A DNA stretch of 40,193 nt, from assembly GCA_945870185.1 (NCBI GenBank), contig CAMBRK010000039.1, positions 1 to 40,193 of the forward strand, given 5' to 3'. Source of the stretch: Aureispira sp. CCB-QB1 (GTDB lineage Bacteria; Bacteroidota; Bacteroidia; Chitinophagales; Saprospiraceae). Below are positions 40,079 to 40,193 of this stretch, piece by piece. The notes beneath the pieces were generated by a model. It worked only from the letters and a program-made list of their open reading frames with translations. It did not search any database and was not told the origin of the DNA. The position numbers and the translations under genes were made by a program. The number at the start of each line of letters is the position of its first letter. The stretch's first letter is position 1.

Positions 40079-40193
40079 CGAACCTAAATCGCTGTAAATC
40101 AGAATCCGCCGCGGCGGACTATTTTTCTTCTGTAACCGTAGCGGTGCTACGCTTTTCGAATCTAAATGGCTGATTTTTTGCGATTTACGCTCT
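40079..40193. repeat. Palindrome-rich intergenic repeat element (partial)
   Basis: Within about 115 bases lie a 14-base perfect palindrome TCCGCCGCGGCGGA (40105-40118), a hairpin CGTAGC-GGT-GCTACG (40137-40151), and an imperfect direct repeat of 16 bases (40079-40094 and 40157-40172, 14/16 identical, 78 bases apart). TAAATCGC (40085-40092) is matched inversely by GCGATTTA (40180-40187). The GC-rich palindromes stand out from the AT-rich surroundings. It looks like part of a dispersed intergenic repeat; the window ends inside or beside it. Confidence 0.55.

Noticed and set aside
1-40193. CRISPR arrays, insertion sequences, prophage or rRNA genes
   Set aside because: No spaced direct repeats, transposase or integrase genes, phage genes or rRNA sequence were found in the window.

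Overview
The window is a contiguous piece of a low-GC Bacteroidota chromosome. Three things point there. The type IX secretion system (T9SS) is represented by a PorW/SprE-like lipoprotein and by four secreted proteins that end in T9SS type A C-terminal sorting domains. Matches to the Bacteroidota -7 promoter element TAnnTTTG recur upstream of genes, and the tRNA-Asn promoter also has a TTTG -33 box at the expected spacing. The gene repertoire is also typical (GYDIA/GHMP-type kinase, S8 protease with GEVED domain, ECF sigma factor followed by a membrane-anchored barrel protein). A relative of Saprospiraceae or Chitinophagales is plausible, but the family cannot be settled from the sequence alone.

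Layout. 1-895: 3'-truncated malate dehydrogenase (-). 1041-4019: PorW/SprE-like lipoprotein with a long Lys/Glu-rich insert (-). 4322-6668: M23 peptidase, small HAD protein and NAD-dependent epimerase (+). 6670-9696: tight operon for tryptophan catabolism, RidA-type 2-aminomuconate deaminase, tryptophan 2,3-dioxygenase and 2-aminomuconic semialdehyde dehydrogenase (-). 9787-10572: SDR protein without the catalytic Tyr/Lys pair. 10651-11224: RHH antitoxin and MazF/PemK toxin. 11251-12168: GHMP kinase-like gene with no normal start codon (-). 12521-15841: rplM-rpsI-rpsB-tsf, terminator, pyrH. 15928-21693: CDP-alcohol phosphotransferase, helicase-nuclease, secreted unknown and lipA. 21808-21881: tRNA-Asn. 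21944-22678: truA (-). 22807-23169: DUF1801 protein.

From 23499 to 34131 the window is dominated by exported proteins: an M43 metalloprotease with a beta-helix, two further T9SS cargo proteins, a TPR/PD40/double-SPOR envelope protein (-) and a subtilisin-like protease. Then come a polysaccharide flippase (-), a LEA-like 11-mer repeat protein, an ECF sigma factor whose stop overlaps the start of a TM-plus-barrel protein, and a lipoprotein. The last ~160 bases hold palindromes and imperfect repeats that look like the edge of a dispersed intergenic repeat.

Together, the PorW-like component and the four sorting-domain proteins imply an active T9SS whose proteases face the outside. The PorW and double-SPOR proteins probably link outer membrane functions to the periplasm or peptidoglycan. 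Most of the rest is housekeeping. No CRISPR array, prophage, insertion sequence or classical defence island is visible. The most unusual points are the start-less GHMP kinase frame, the SPOR-for-OmpA variant of a PorE-like layout, the sigma factor/barrel pair, the LEA-like gene beside a sigma factor, hexamer repeats occupying the pyrH initiation region, and a GNRA hairpin at the predicted 5' end of the rplM transcript.
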